Positions 28,486 to 37,270 of a stretch of 64,000 nt of DNA are shown here, piece by piece. Below the pieces are notes generated by a model. That model was not told the DNA's origin. It searched no databases and saw nothing but the letters and a program-made list of their open reading frames with translations. Made by a program: the position numbers and the translations under genes. The stretch is from Fusibacter paucivorans (GTDB lineage: Bacteria > Bacillota > Clostridia > Peptostreptococcales > Acidaminobacteraceae): assembly GCF_018390735.1 (NCBI RefSeq), contig NZ_JAHBCL010000020.1, positions 30,295-94,294 on the forward strand. The letters run 5' to 3'. The first letter of the stretch is position 1. Each line of letters starts with the position of its first letter.

Positions 28486-30234
28486 TTAAGATTGTTGTTC
28501 GTCTTTGATAAATGGCAATAGGATTGAAGATGGATAGGCTTTTCCGGTGTAAATGGTAACGTCGCCATTATAGATCGCTTGAGAACGCTCGCCATGCTGA
28601 AATGGACCACAGCCTTTCGATGGATAACGATGAAAGGCACGTGTTGATTCGTCAATTGCGCCGCTGAACTCATAATCTTTGCCGCTGACGGTTAAGGCTA
28701 GCTGATAATTTGGCGGGATCACAATAGAAGTGGGCCAAATTTCAATGGATAGCTCATAAATTTTACCGATTTCAAGCGGCTCGATAACATCATGCGTATG
28801 ATAAGGACGATACGGCAACGTTTTTTTCGGATCCAGTTTTCGATGTGACGCACGCAGCCAGCCTTGTGCAACGGGTGCATTCGCATCCATTGCCCCTCTG
28901 AAGGGCACTTCTTTTCCCTCGGGGTCAAATAGGCGAAGCGTTAAAAAGAGATCGGCATCTTCGGTTAGCGAACTAATGTAAATTGTTGCTGCAACAGGCC
29001 CTGTTATTTCAATGGTTTCTGAAACTTTAGGCATGTAAAATGTGACTTCATCCTCCAGTGGCTTATAGGCAATATGTTGATTAGCGAATGGTACAGTCGT
29101 TGTCAGGGTTCTTTCGACGGCATTGAGAAACATTGTCTGAAATGTTGTGTTCGGGAGCGGCCAAGCATCCGCAGTACGTTCTTTGAAAGCATTGCCGATA
29201 AGACGCGTTTGGAGTCTTACTCTTGGCTCGGTGTCCCAACCGTTTGAAAATCCTTTTAGGAAATGATCCAGAAAGCGCTTTTGAATATCGACGCCATAGT
29301 CAGTATAAAAATGAGTCCAATGCTCATAACCATGAACTTCCAGCCAGCGATTATGATTGCCGCCTTCTGAAAACCCTTCAATATTGCCTCTCAAATGAAG
29401 GCCGGCGCCTCCCCAATTTGCCGTTGTCAGGACTGGGACCTTGATATTCTCCCAGTTTACGGTAATGCCGTCGTAGTACGCATCTTTAAGTGGGTGCGCT
29501 TTAATGTGCTCGACGAGGCCAATACGGTTTTTAGCAAGTGCTGTTTCGCTCATGGTGACCGCACCTGCAACGTTTTCGCCGGTATTTGGATTTTTACGGC
29601 CGCGGTCTCCATAGCCATATTGAATACCTTCTTGCTTTTTAAGCCAGCTATCCACAAAGGTGCAGCGAATGCCGCCGTGATAAAAGAGCTCACGATACCA
29701 GTCTGATGTGCCTTCCCAAGGGACAATAGCCTTGAGATGCGGTGGGTTTAAGCCAGCGACAAGCCATTGATTCGCAGCGTAATAGGAAATGCCTAGCAGT
29801 CCAACGCCGCCATCACACCAGGATTGCGTACCGGCCCATTCAATGCATTCGTAATAATCCTTAATTTCCTCTTCGGACCAAGGGTACTGAATGCCTTCAG
29901 AACACCCGGAACCTCTTGAATCGATTCGCACGAGTGCATAACCATGCGGCACCCATTTTTCCGGATCGGCAGTTTCCCAATTCTGATAACGATTGGAACT
30001 GCCAGCCATAATTTCAGGGAAATCGGTTACCATACGCGTCCAAGGGCCTTCGTAGACTGTTTGAAAGCATTGGCCTTTGCCGTAGATTCCATATGTCATT
30101 AATGCGGGGTATTGACCTTCATCGATTGGCAAAAAAACGTCCGCTTTTAAGACAATGCCGTCACGCATTTCAATGGGGACATCGTAGTAAATTCTCATTG
30201 TGTCAGTGGTGGTGCGTTTTGTATCAAATGCCAT
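28486..30234 (-). CDS. CocE/NonD (X-Pro dipeptidyl-peptidase S15-like) hydrolase
   Basis: 582 aa. The alpha/beta-hydrolase core has MRDGIVLKADVFLP, ALVRIDSRGSGCSEG and the nucleophile elbow LLGISYYAANQW (Ser at about residue 150). A cap domain and the C-terminal jelly-roll typical of S15 (EITGPVAATIYISSLTEDAD) follow. The catalytic His is probably in EVHGYEHWTHFYTDYG. The canonical Asp position reads WGGAG, so the acid residue is uncertain. No signal peptide is present, so it is cytoplasmic. ATG 30234 is chosen because AAGGAG lies 9 bases before it and inside a longer alternative start at 30252. The substrate is unknown. Confidence 0.85.
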   Translation of the reverse strand: MAFDTKRTTTDTMRIYYDVPIEMRDGIVLKADVFLPIDEGQYPALMTYGIYGKGQCFQTVYEGPWTRMVTDFPEIMAGSSNRYQNWETADPEKWVPHGYALVRIDSRGSGCSEGIQYPWSEEEIKDYYECIEWAGTQSWCDGGVGLLGISYYAANQWLVAGLNPPHLKAIVPWEGTSDWYRELFYHGGIRCTFVDSWLKKQEGIQYGYGDRGRKNPNTGENVAGAVTMSETALAKNRIGLVEHIKAHPLKDAYYDGITVNWENIKVPVLTTANWGGAGLHLRGNIEGFSEGGNHNRWLEVHGYEHWTHFYTDYGVDIQKRFLDHFLKGFSNGWDTEPRVRLQTRLIGNAFKERTADAWPLPNTTFQTMFLNAVERTLTTTVPFANQHIAYKPLEDEVTFYMPKVSETIEITGPVAATIYISSLTEDADLFLTLRLFDPEGKEVPFRGAMDANAPVAQGWLRASHRKLDPKKTLPYRPYHTHDVIEPLEIGKIYELSIEIWPTSIVIPPNYQLALTVSGKDYEFSGAIDESTRAFHRYPSKGCGPFQHGERSQAIYNGDVTIYTGKAYPSSILLPFIKDEQQS

Positions 30235-30262
30235 CTTTTGCAGCTCCTTCATTATGGATTTG

Positions 30263-30276
30263 ACATTACGTAATGT
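30263..30276. promoter_or_regulatory. 14-bp perfect palindrome upstream of the hydrolase-permease unit
   Basis: ACATTACGTAATGT is a perfect dyad 29 bases before the hydrolase start. A weak TTTTAC-16-TATAAG promoter lies just upstream on the minus strand. The site is a candidate operator. Confidence 0.45.
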
Positions 30277-30367
30277 TCTAACAAAATCTTATAATGTCGC
30301 ACGCTATAAGTAAAATATGTAAATAGATATAATGATTATCATAAAAATTGATAATGAATAACTTAAG

Positions 30368-30410
30368 AAAACACAAACCCGACATCAAACGATGCTGTGA
30401 TTTGTGTTTT
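30368..30410 (-). terminator. hairpin after the chemotaxis-receptor remnant
   Basis: AAAACACAAA (30368-30377) and TTTGTGTTTT (30401-30410) are perfect arms with a 23-base loop. It lies between the remnant and the hydrolase promoter. Confidence 0.5.
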
Positions 30411-30474
30411 TATGACTATTAGGATTGAATCAACACGAATTGCTTCTTCAATCAGTGCGGACCTAATTTATGCT

Positions 30475-30921
30475 TTATTGGAGACATACATTAAAATGAT
30501 TAGCGTTGCTGACGAGATCTGTTGCATTAACAATACGTCTGGATTCATCTGCAATATCACTTATTTGCTGAACGGCGCTTTGAACTTCTTTTGCCGATTC
30601 GTTATTGGCAATGGCGATTTCACCAATGGCTTTTGTGAGGATTTGAATGGCCTCTGAGGCTTGCTGTGCAGCTTCATCGATATTGGCGGTCGTCTTAGAA
30701 ATTTCCATGGCGCTGCTGTTGAAGCGATCGCCGAAATCGACCATACTGTCATAATCAGTCATAACTTCTTGATCCACAAAAGCATAGATATTTTCTGAGG
30801 CTGAACGAAGGTGATCCACTGAGCCCGTGATTGTTCCGGTAAGCTGTTGAATGGCATTGACGGCGACACCTCCGGCACTCTTTGAAACATCAATGGCTGT
30901 TATGGTAAGTTTAGGAAATGG
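30475..30921 (-). pseudogene. methyl-accepting chemotaxis protein remnant (C-terminal part)
   Basis: About 148 codons stay open from just after a TGA at 30922-30924 down to the stop at 30475. The translation begins near ITAIDVSKSAGGVAVNAIQQ and continues with the FVDQEVMTDYDSMVDFG and AIGEIAIANNESAKEVQ segments, which match the C-terminal third of the MCP signalling domain. The sensor, membrane segments, HAMP and the conserved hairpin tip are missing, and there is no good start or ribosome site at the upstream end. An internal GTG at 30819 could give 114 aa, but without the tip it could not signal normally. Confidence 0.7.
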
Positions 30922-30924
30922 TCA

Positions 30925-31060
30925 ATGCAATATGTTACAAAAACGCAAAAAATATGGCGTGGTCATGAGGGCGGTCGATGGATGAGAAGTAATGTGAGCA
31001 CTCTAATAGATGATGTGAATAATAGATAGAGAGATAGGCGGCAGTTGCTGATCAAAACAG
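30925..31060. other. gene-free stretch between the receptor remnant and rpmB
   Basis: No coding region or structured element is seen, and no further receptor sequence could be recognised upstream of the remnant. Confidence 0.5.
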
Positions 31061-31061
31061 T

Positions 31062-31103
31062 TTGCAAAAAAATAAAAAATCATATAACAATGTTATATGA
31101 TTT
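31062..31103 (-). terminator. rpmB terminator
   Basis: A perfect 13-bp stem, arms 31077-31089 and 31091-31103 around one base (AAATCATATAACA on the plus strand), is followed on the minus strand by T-rich sequence. It lies 27 bases after the rpmB stop. Confidence 0.85.
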
Positions 31104-31130
31104 ATATGCGTTCGCTTAATGAAGTTGACA

Positions 31131-31322
31131 TTAAATTGCTCTTTCAACTTTGCCAGATCTTAAGCATCTGCTGCAAACCTTAATACGTTTCGTCGAACCG
31201 TTGACGGAAGCTTTGACACTTCTAAGGTTTGGTGACCATGATCTTCTATTGTGGTTATTTGCATGGCTGACTGTGTTACCAGACATTTTTCCTTTACCGC
31301 ATACATCACATACTTTTGCCAT
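31131..31322 (-). CDS. rpmB: 50S ribosomal protein L28
   Basis: 63 aa. [25 protein letters not shown] and a second CSRC pair give the four-cysteine (zinc-binding) L28 form. AAGGAGG precedes the ATG. It is a single-gene unit with its own promoter and terminator, divergent from yloU-fakA, which is a conserved arrangement in Firmicutes. Confidence 0.97.
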   Translation of the reverse strand: MAKVCDVCGKGKMSGNTVSHANNHNRRSWSPNLRSVKASVNGSTKRIKVCSRCLRSGKVERAI

Positions 31323-31367
31323 TTATGACACCTCCTTCGAGTGATTAACTCTTAACATAACAAACTA

Positions 31368-31396
31368 ATTTTATCAGAGAAGATACGGTTTTTCAA
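31368..31396 (-). promoter_or_regulatory. rpmB promoter
   Basis: On the minus strand TTGAAA (31396-31391) and TAAAAT (31373-31368) are 17 bases apart. Confidence 0.75.
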
Positions 31397-31456
31397 GTGG
31401 AAAATAGCCAAATGAATGGCTTTTTTATTACAAACGCTTAATAAAATGGGTTTAAC

Positions 31457-31485
31457 TTGCTAAAAACAGGGGTTTACTATAAAAT
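31457..31485 (+). promoter_or_regulatory. promoter for yloU-fakA
   Basis: TTGCTA (31457-31462), a 17-base spacer and TAAAAT (31480-31485). Confidence 0.6.
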
Positions 31486-31542
31486 TAGAGTAAAATGATT
31501 TTTATGAATCGTTATCAGCTCTGATTATTTGAGGAGGCGTTT

Positions 31543-31899
31543 ATGTCAATAAAGATAATGAATGAAATTGGCGAAATCAACATTGAACACGATGTGCTCG
31601 CAACGATTGCGGCAATGGCGGCGATGGAGTGCTATGGACTCGTTGGATTAACTTATAAATCTGCGCGCAACGGCATTGCAAAGATGCTGAAAGGCGAGCA
31701 TATGTCGAAAGGCGTGGAAATTCGTCCTGTGGAAGAAGGCGTGGAAATTGATCTCTTTGTCATCATTCAGTATGGTACGAAGATATCAGTGGTGGCTGAG
31801 AACATCATTGAAAAAGTGAAGTATCAAGTTGAAACCCAGACTGGAATCGATGTCAAAGAGGTGAACCTCAATATTGAAGGCGTTCGCGTTCAGGAATAA
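31543..31899 (+). CDS. yloU: Asp23/Gls24 family protein YloU
   Basis: 118 aa. GEINIEHDVLATIAAMAAMECYG is cut across the typical Asp23 start, followed by GVEIRPVEEGVEIDLFVIIQYG and an IEGVRVQE end. The family is cytoplasmic, often membrane-associated, and linked to envelope stress; its molecular role is open. GAGGAGGCG precedes the ATG. It pairs with fakA 17 bases downstream, as in B. subtilis yloU-yloV. Confidence 0.9.
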   Translation: MSIKIMNEIGEINIEHDVLATIAAMAAMECYGLVGLTYKSARNGIAKMLKGEHMSKGVEIRPVEEGVEIDLFVIIQYGTKISVVAENIIEKVKYQVETQTGIDVKEVNLNIEGVRVQE

Positions 31900-31916
31900 C
31901 AGGAGGAAATTGAAAC

Positions 31917-33587
31917 GTGAAGATTATGACAATTAATGCAGATATGCTTGCAAGCATGTTTCTGCAAGGGACTTATGAACTTTATCATCATAAGGAAATC
32001 GTTGATGCACTGAATGTTTTCCCAGTACCGGACGGCGATACGGGTACCAATATGTCACTGACGATGAACTCGGCAGTAGAAGGTTTGAAGAAAGGCTCGT
32101 TCCAATCAGTAGATGAAGTGGCAAAACTGGTTTCAAGGGGATCGTTAATGGGTGCCCGCGGGAATTCAGGGGTCATATTGTCTCAGATATTCAGAGGCTT
32201 TTCGAAAGGATGCAAGGATCTTGAAACACTTGATTCTATTCAATTTTGCAATGCGCTCAAGTATGCGGCAGACACGGCATACAGCGCTGTGCTCAAACCC
32301 GTGGAAGGCACCATCTTAACCATTATTCGAAAAATTGCTGAAAAGGCGATGGAATATGCCGTCGAAGCAGTACCGATTGACGAATTGATACAAGTGCTGA
32401 TCAAGCGCGGCGAAGAGACGCTGGAAGAGACGCCTGAATACCTTGAAGTATTGAAGCAGGCAGGTGTAGTCGACGCAGGCGGCAAGGGACTCATTTATAT
32501 TTTTAAAGGATTTGATAATGCCCTGCAAGGCAAAGTATATAAAGAGGTTTCAGAGAAAGAGACGGGTCAAGCAGTGAGCAAGCCTGCGCAAGCTGTTATG
32601 CAGACAGAGGATATCCGGTTTGCCTACTGCACTGAATTCATTATTGAAGGTGATGCCATCGATGGAGCAGCCTTGAAAGCATATATTGAGACGCTTGGCG
32701 ACAGCATGGTATTTGTTCAGGATGAAGAGCTCGTCAAAGTACACGTTCATACCAACAATCCGGGTTTGGCGCTTGAAGCAGCGGTTAAACAGGGAGAACT
32801 CAAAAAAGTTAAAATTGAGAATATGAAGGATCAGCACCATAGCATTATTGATGAACCTGCATCATCATCTTCTTCAAAAGCAATGAGCCAAGCGGAAGAC
32901 ACTGATGAGACATCGGTTCGATTACACGATGAGAAATATGGCTTTATTGCCGTTTCAATGGGCGAAGGCTTTGCTAATATCTTTGAAGATCTAGGGATTC
33001 ATGGCATTATCACAGGTGGGCAGACGATGAATCCGAGTACGGAGGATTTTTTGAATGAAATCGAAAAGTGTCCGTCAGAAGCGATTTTTCTCTTCCCGAA
33101 TAACAGTAACATTATTATGGCGGCAAATCAGGCAAAAGCGATTTCAAAGAAGAATGTCTTTGTAATCCCGACGAAGACAATGCCGCAGTGTATTACGGCA
33201 ATGCTTGCATTTGATCACGATGTCGAACCTGACAATAATGTAACACAAATGACAGAGAGTCTCGAATTGGTCAAAACCATTCAAGTAACCTATGCTGTTC
33301 GCGATACATCCATTGGCGGTATGGCTATCGAAAAGGATGATTACCTCGCTGTTGCAGACGGCGCCATAAAGAGCGTTGGCAAGAGCCGAGATAACGTCTT
33401 ATTAGAGGCAATTGAAAAGACGATGGATACGACGACGGAGATCTTATCAATTTATTACGGCAGTGATATTTCGGAAGCGACGGCGAAAGAAGTTGGGGAG
33501 ATGATTGAGGCGAAATTCCCGCAGTTGGAAATAGAAGTTTACGAAGGTGCTCAGCCGATCTACTATTTTGTGTTGGCGCTTGAGTAA
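31917..33587 (+). CDS. fakA: fatty acid kinase catalytic subunit FakA (DAK2 / YloV)
   Basis: 556 aa, close to B. subtilis YloV. The N-terminal DAK2 ATP-binding domain has NVFPVPDGDTGTNMSLTM, SLMGARGNSGVILSQI and VVDAGGKGLI. A middle domain (about 230-300) includes FAYCTEFI and VHVHTNNPG. The C-terminal DegV-like lobe has GQTMNPSTEDFL and NNSNIIMAANQA. FakA phosphorylates fatty acids held by FakB proteins, feeding phospholipid synthesis through PlsX/PlsY. The GTG start is set by AGGAGG 10 bases upstream. No fakB is in the window; plsX lies at 45910. Confidence 0.93.
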   Translation: MKIMTINADMLASMFLQGTYELYHHKEIVDALNVFPVPDGDTGTNMSLTMNSAVEGLKKGSFQSVDEVAKLVSRGSLMGARGNSGVILSQIFRGFSKGCKDLETLDSIQFCNALKYAADTAYSAVLKPVEGTILTIIRKIAEKAMEYAVEAVPIDELIQVLIKRGEETLEETPEYLEVLKQAGVVDAGGKGLIYIFKGFDNALQGKVYKEVSEKETGQAVSKPAQAVMQTEDIRFAYCTEFIIEGDAIDGAALKAYIETLGDSMVFVQDEELVKVHVHTNNPGLALEAAVKQGELKKVKIENMKDQHHSIIDEPASSSSSKAMSQAEDTDETSVRLHDEKYGFIAVSMGEGFANIFEDLGIHGIITGGQTMNPSTEDFLNEIEKCPSEAIFLFPNNSNIIMAANQAKAISKKNVFVIPTKTMPQCITAMLAFDHDVEPDNNVTQMTESLELVKTIQVTYAVRDTSIGGMAIEKDDYLAVADGAIKSVGKSRDNVLLEAIEKTMDTTTEILSIYYGSDISEATAKEVGEMIEAKFPQLEIEVYEGAQPIYYFVLALE

Positions 33588-33605
33588 TACGGACGAATGC
33601 CATTA

Positions 33606-33632
33606 AAACCAGCTTGAAGAGCTGGTTTTTTT
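33606..33632 (+). terminator. terminator after fakA
   Basis: AAACCAGCT (33606-33614), loop TGAAG, AGCTGGTTT (33620-33628) and a T run to 33632. Confidence 0.9.
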
Positions 33633-33656
33633 ATAAACTAAATTTGGAGTTGAAAA

Positions 33657-36600
33657 ATGTCAGTGACACAGTACAATAAAGACGGTGTTGAAAATTTGGA
33701 TAACTTGAAAGCCTGGCTTGAGTTGAGGCAATTTGGTTATCTATTCTTGGCTGAGTGCTTTTTAATAGAGCCAACAGCATCATGGAGCGCTTTTTACAAG
33801 GGGCACGCTGCTCTTGCAGGTCTATGTGATTATAGCGGCATGTCAACGGCATATGATTTTGTCAGAGCGAAGCTGGATGCACTTGCGATTTCGGCAGATG
33901 AAGTTGAGCAGTCCGCAAAAATTTTTGAAAGGCTTTATGATGCCCCCTGTGAAGATGCAGCGCCACCTTGGGAATCTGTTTACGTTGGTGAGGGTGATAC
34001 GCTGATGAATGCCGTTACTTTATCAGTACTGCAAGATTATCACACTTCAGGCTATCATTACCGTTTCGATCAGCATCAGCCATGTGACCACATTGGACTG
34101 GAACTGCTTTTCTTATCGCAGTTAGCACAGGATGCTATAGCAGCCGTGACTGAATTGGATTACAGCGCTTTATACCATTTGCTTGAAAGACAGCAGCATT
34201 TTATTACGAAGCATCTATGTGCTTTCGCTGAGGCATTTGCAAAGCAAACCGCTAGCGTAGAAGGTGCGGCGTGGTATGCAGCTGTAGCAGAACTGATGAC
34301 GTGTTTTGTGATGCATGACAAAGATCGGTTAGATATATTTATCGATAAAAATACGGATAACCGCAGTCATATGCATCCTGATAAGCACGATGTTTTACGA
34401 GCGGAAAAGCAGTTCGTAATCCCCTTCGACGGCATCAAAAGATTTGTTGTCTACTGTAAGTCCGAGTCCATAGACTCAGTCAAAAAAACGGTAGTGGTCG
34501 CCGGCATTAATAATTGCGGCGGTGCATGTAGCCTCAATGTTGACGTTCAAATGGGCAAGGTGTTGAATATCTCGCCCAATACATCACTTTCAGCTGCTCA
34601 TACGAAAGCTTGCGTACGAGGCAATGCCTATCGGAACAGCTTTCTGAATCATAAGCGCATAAAATATCCGATGCTGCGCGTTGGCGATCGCGGCGACGGC
34701 AACTATAAGCGCATTACATGGGATGAGGCGATTACACTGATTGCAGAAAAAATGACATCAATCAAAGCTGCATATGGGGCGGAATCGCGCTATGTTAACT
34801 ATGCGACAGGTGTTTCGGCGCTCATGCGCGGCAATGCATTGGCAAAACGGCTGCTGATTCTGGACGGCGGTTGTCTGAATTATCATAATTCATATAGTAC
34901 TGCCTGTATAGCGGGAGCGACGCCTTATACATTTGGAAACAAATTGTCAGGACATTCGCCGGATGATTACATTCATTCAGAACTCATTATTTTATGGGGG
35001 CATAATCCTGCGGCAACGATATTTGGTCATGAATCGATGGTCATGCTGCAAGCGGCTAAGGCAAAGGGTACGAAGATCATTGTCATTGACCCGCGCATGA
35101 CCGAAACAGCTGTTGCCCTGGCAGACGAATGGGTACCGATAAAACCAACGACGGATGGTGCTTTGATTGATGCAATGGCTTATACCATTGTCGAAGCGGG
35201 GCTGCATGATCAGGCATTTTTAGACCGTTATTGTATTGGCTTTGACGGGTTGCATATGCCAGAAGGCTCTAAAAATGCTGAAAACTATCGTGATTATCTG
35301 TTTGGCGTTTATGATGGGCAGCGCAAAACGCCGGCTTGGGCGGCTGCAATAACGGGTCTGGACGAAAGTGTAATCCATCGTCTGGCGATGGATTATGCCA
35401 AGACAAAACCCGCGGCGCTGATTCAGGGCTATGGGCCTCAGCGCAATGCAAATGGCGAACAGATCGTCAGAGGCTGCAACATGCTCGCGTGCTTGACGGG
35501 AAATGTCGGAAAAATCGGCGGCTCTTCTGGTGGCGGACTCTACTTGCGTTATAATTTGCCGATCATGATGCCTGAAATTGAAAATCCTGTGAAGGAATCC
35601 ATTCCATGTTTTTTATGGACAGATGCAATTGAACGCGCTGCGGATATGACGTCGGCTTCCGATGGCATCATGGGAGCGCATCAATTAAAAGCGCCCATTA
35701 AAATGATTTTCAACCTTGCAGGTAATATTTTAATTAATCAGCATTCCGACATTAATCGAACGATTAAACTTTTAAAAGATCCTTCTAAAGTTGAATTTAT
35801 CGTCTGTTCTGACTTATTTATGACGCCGAGTACGCGATTTGCAGATTTAATTTTACCGGGTACGTCCATGTTTGAAGGTGAAAATATTAGAGCGCCTTGG
35901 GGCGGCGGCAATTATTTGCTGTATGTTAACCAGTGTATTGAGCCTCTATTTGAATGCCGCTTTGAATACGACTGGCTTACTGAAGTGGCGGAACGGCTGA
36001 ATCTAAAGGAGGCTTTTACGCTGGGTGCGCCCAATATGACGGAACAGCTTCAACGTGCCTATGAAGTGCTTCGCACAAAGGAAAGCGAGCTGCCGACATT
36101 TGATGTGTTTAAACGTGAAGGCGGCTATGTCTATCAAACGGTTAAACATGTCATCGCTTATCGCGAACAGATTGAATCATTTGAAACCCATCCGTTTGAA
36201 ACACCTTCTGGAAAGATCGAGTTGTATTCACCTAGATTGGATAGCGGCGGTGATATTCCGGCTATTCCCAAATATACGCCAGCTTTTGAAGGGCCTCAGG
36301 ATCCTCAAACTGAAAAATATCCGTATCAGCTGGTGGGCTGGCACTCAAAGCGTCGAACACATTCGACACACGATCACAACCTATGGCTGGATGGTGTTGA
36401 AGACCAGCAATTATGGATTCATCCAGAGGATGCCAGACAGTTGATGATTGTCGGAGGTGAAACGGTTGAAATCTACAATGATCGCGGCTGTGTAAGGGTA
36501 CCGGCCTACGTGACTGAGCGAATTGCTAGAGGTGTTGTGGGGATGGCGCAGGGCGGTTGGTATAGACCGGATTCAAAGGGAACGGACTTGCGCGGCGCCA

Positions 36601-36698
36601 TGAATGTGTTGACAACATCAAGGCCGACGCCGCTCGTCAAAGGTAATCCGCAGCACTCAAATCTCGTCGCGGTTAGACGGTGCGGGATACAGATTTAA
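33657..36698 (+). CDS. TorD/DmsD chaperone fused to a DmsA-type molybdopterin oxidoreductase
   Basis: 1013 aa, a two-part protein. Residues about 20-225 are a full TorD/DmsD-like domain with PPWESVY (103-109), PCDHIGLELLFLSQLA and QQHFITKHLCAFAEAF. From about 255 on it is a DMSO-reductase-family catalytic subunit: KYPMLRVGDRGDGNYKRITW, NYATGVSALMRGN, NYHNSYSTACIAGATPYTFG (probable Mo-Ser ligand), IIVIDPRMTETA, QGYGPQRNANGE, LTGNVGKIGGSSGG and a C-terminal cofactor-binding barrel. The Fe-S motif has C287, C291 and C319, but the first position (283) is Gly. No Tat leader is present, so the enzyme is probably cytoplasmic. The start is 24 bases after a terminator, with TTGGAG at 33644-33649. The gene is followed by a DmsB-like protein and MobA. 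The substrate is unknown; DMSO, TMAO or S/N-oxides are options. Confidence 0.9.
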   Translation: MSVTQYNKDGVENLDNLKAWLELRQFGYLFLAECFLIEPTASWSAFYKGHAALAGLCDYSGMSTAYDFVRAKLDALAISADEVEQSAKIFERLYDAPCEDAAPPWESVYVGEGDTLMNAVTLSVLQDYHTSGYHYRFDQHQPCDHIGLELLFLSQLAQDAIAAVTELDYSALYHLLERQQHFITKHLCAFAEAFAKQTASVEGAAWYAAVAELMTCFVMHDKDRLDIFIDKNTDNRSHMHPDKHDVLRAEKQFVIPFDGIKRFVVYCKSESIDSVKKTVVVAGINNCGGACSLNVDVQMGKVLNISPNTSLSAAHTKACVRGNAYRNSFLNHKRIKYPMLRVGDRGDGNYKRITWDEAITLIAEKMTSIKAAYGAESRYVNYATGVSALMRGNALAKRLLILDGGCLNYHNSYSTACIAGATPYTFGNKLSGHSPDDYIHSELIILWGHNPAATIFGHESMVMLQAAKAKGTKIIVIDPRMTETAVALADEWVPIKPTTDGALIDAMAYTIVEAGLHDQAFLDRYCIGFDGLHMPEGSKNAENYRDYLFGVYDGQRKTPAWAAAITGLDESVIHRLAMDYAKTKPAALIQGYGPQRNANGEQIVRGCNMLACLTGNVGKIGGSSGGGLYLRYNLPIMMPEIENPVKESIPCFLWTDAIERAADMTSASDGIMGAHQLKAPIKMIFNLAGNILINQHSDINRTIKLLKDPSKVEFIVCSDLFMTPSTRFADLILPGTSMFEGENIRAPWGGGNYLLYVNQCIEPLFECRFEYDWLTEVAERLNLKEAFTLGAPNMTEQLQRAYEVLRTKESELPTFDVFKREGGYVYQTVKHVIAYREQIESFETHPFETPSGKIELYSPRLDSGGDIPAIPKYTPAFEGPQDPQTEKYPYQLVGWHSKRRTHSTHDHNLWLDGVEDQQLWIHPEDARQLMIVGGETVEIYNDRGCVRVPAYVTERIARGVVGMAQGGWYRPDSKGTDLRGAMNVLTTSRPTPLVKGNPQHSNLVAVRRCGIQI

Positions 36699-36726
36699 TG
36701 GTGCACAATAATGAGCAAAATGGTAC

Positions 36727-36755
36727 TTGGCATAATCTGTAAAGTAGCATAAAAT
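36727..36755 (+). promoter_or_regulatory. candidate promoter before the Fe-S subunit gene
   Basis: TTGGCA (36727-36732), a 17-base spacer and TAAAAT (36750-36755) lie in the 121-bp gap after the fusion gene. This would allow separate transcription of the electron-transfer subunit and mobA. Confidence 0.5.
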
Positions 36756-36819
36756 AACAGGGTAAAAAGATATCATTAGATCATAAATAACAGATCATTA
36801 ATAGCGATTGGGAAGAGGC

Positions 36820-37266
36820 ATGGCATTGAGAATTAAACATATAAGTGATGGTTGTATTGGCTGTATGGCCTGTGTTGTCGCCTGCAAGGAACAGCACTTG
36901 CTGCCGGTCGGCGTCAACCGTTGTGTAATTGAATACCATGAGGAAAAGCGACGCTTTATATGGCGAGGGTGTCGTCAGTGCAAGAATGCGCCTTGTGAAA
37001 AAGCATGCGATAGCCATGCTGTTTACACAGCGCCCGATGGAACAGTTGTCATTGACCGTGAACGCTGTACAGGGTGCGGCAAATGCATTGCTGCATGTCC
37101 GTTTCATGTAATGGCCTATGACGAAAGGGCGCAGCAGGCAGTCAAATGTGATACTTGCTATATAAAGCGAACAACTGAACACTTTTCGACCAATGTGTTT
37201 GACAATCATGAAACGACGGCATGTGTCGCAGCGTGCCCTTTTGACAGACTTGAACTCGTGAGGTGA
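36820..37266 (+). CDS. DmsB-like four-cluster ferredoxin subunit
   Basis: 148 aa with 16 cysteines in four groups: CIGCMACVVAC, CRQCKNAPCEKAC, CTGCGKCIAACPF and CDTC followed later by CVAACPF. This is the DmsB/HybA pattern for four [4Fe-4S] clusters, carrying electrons to the molybdopterin subunit encoded upstream. It is shorter than E. coli DmsB (about 205 aa). No TM segment is seen and no DmsC anchor gene follows. ATG 36820 is preferred over the TTG at 36808; GGGAAG lies upstream. mobA begins 4 bases after it. Confidence 0.9.
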   Translation: MALRIKHISDGCIGCMACVVACKEQHLLPVGVNRCVIEYHEEKRRFIWRGCRQCKNAPCEKACDSHAVYTAPDGTVVIDRERCTGCGKCIAACPFHVMAYDERAQQAVKCDTCYIKRTTEHFSTNVFDNHETTACVAACPFDRLELVR

Positions 37267-37270
37267 TGAG

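Noticed and set aside
30397..30657. 86-residue plus-strand frame
   Set aside because: It is antisense to the MCP remnant, has no ribosome site and looks like no family.
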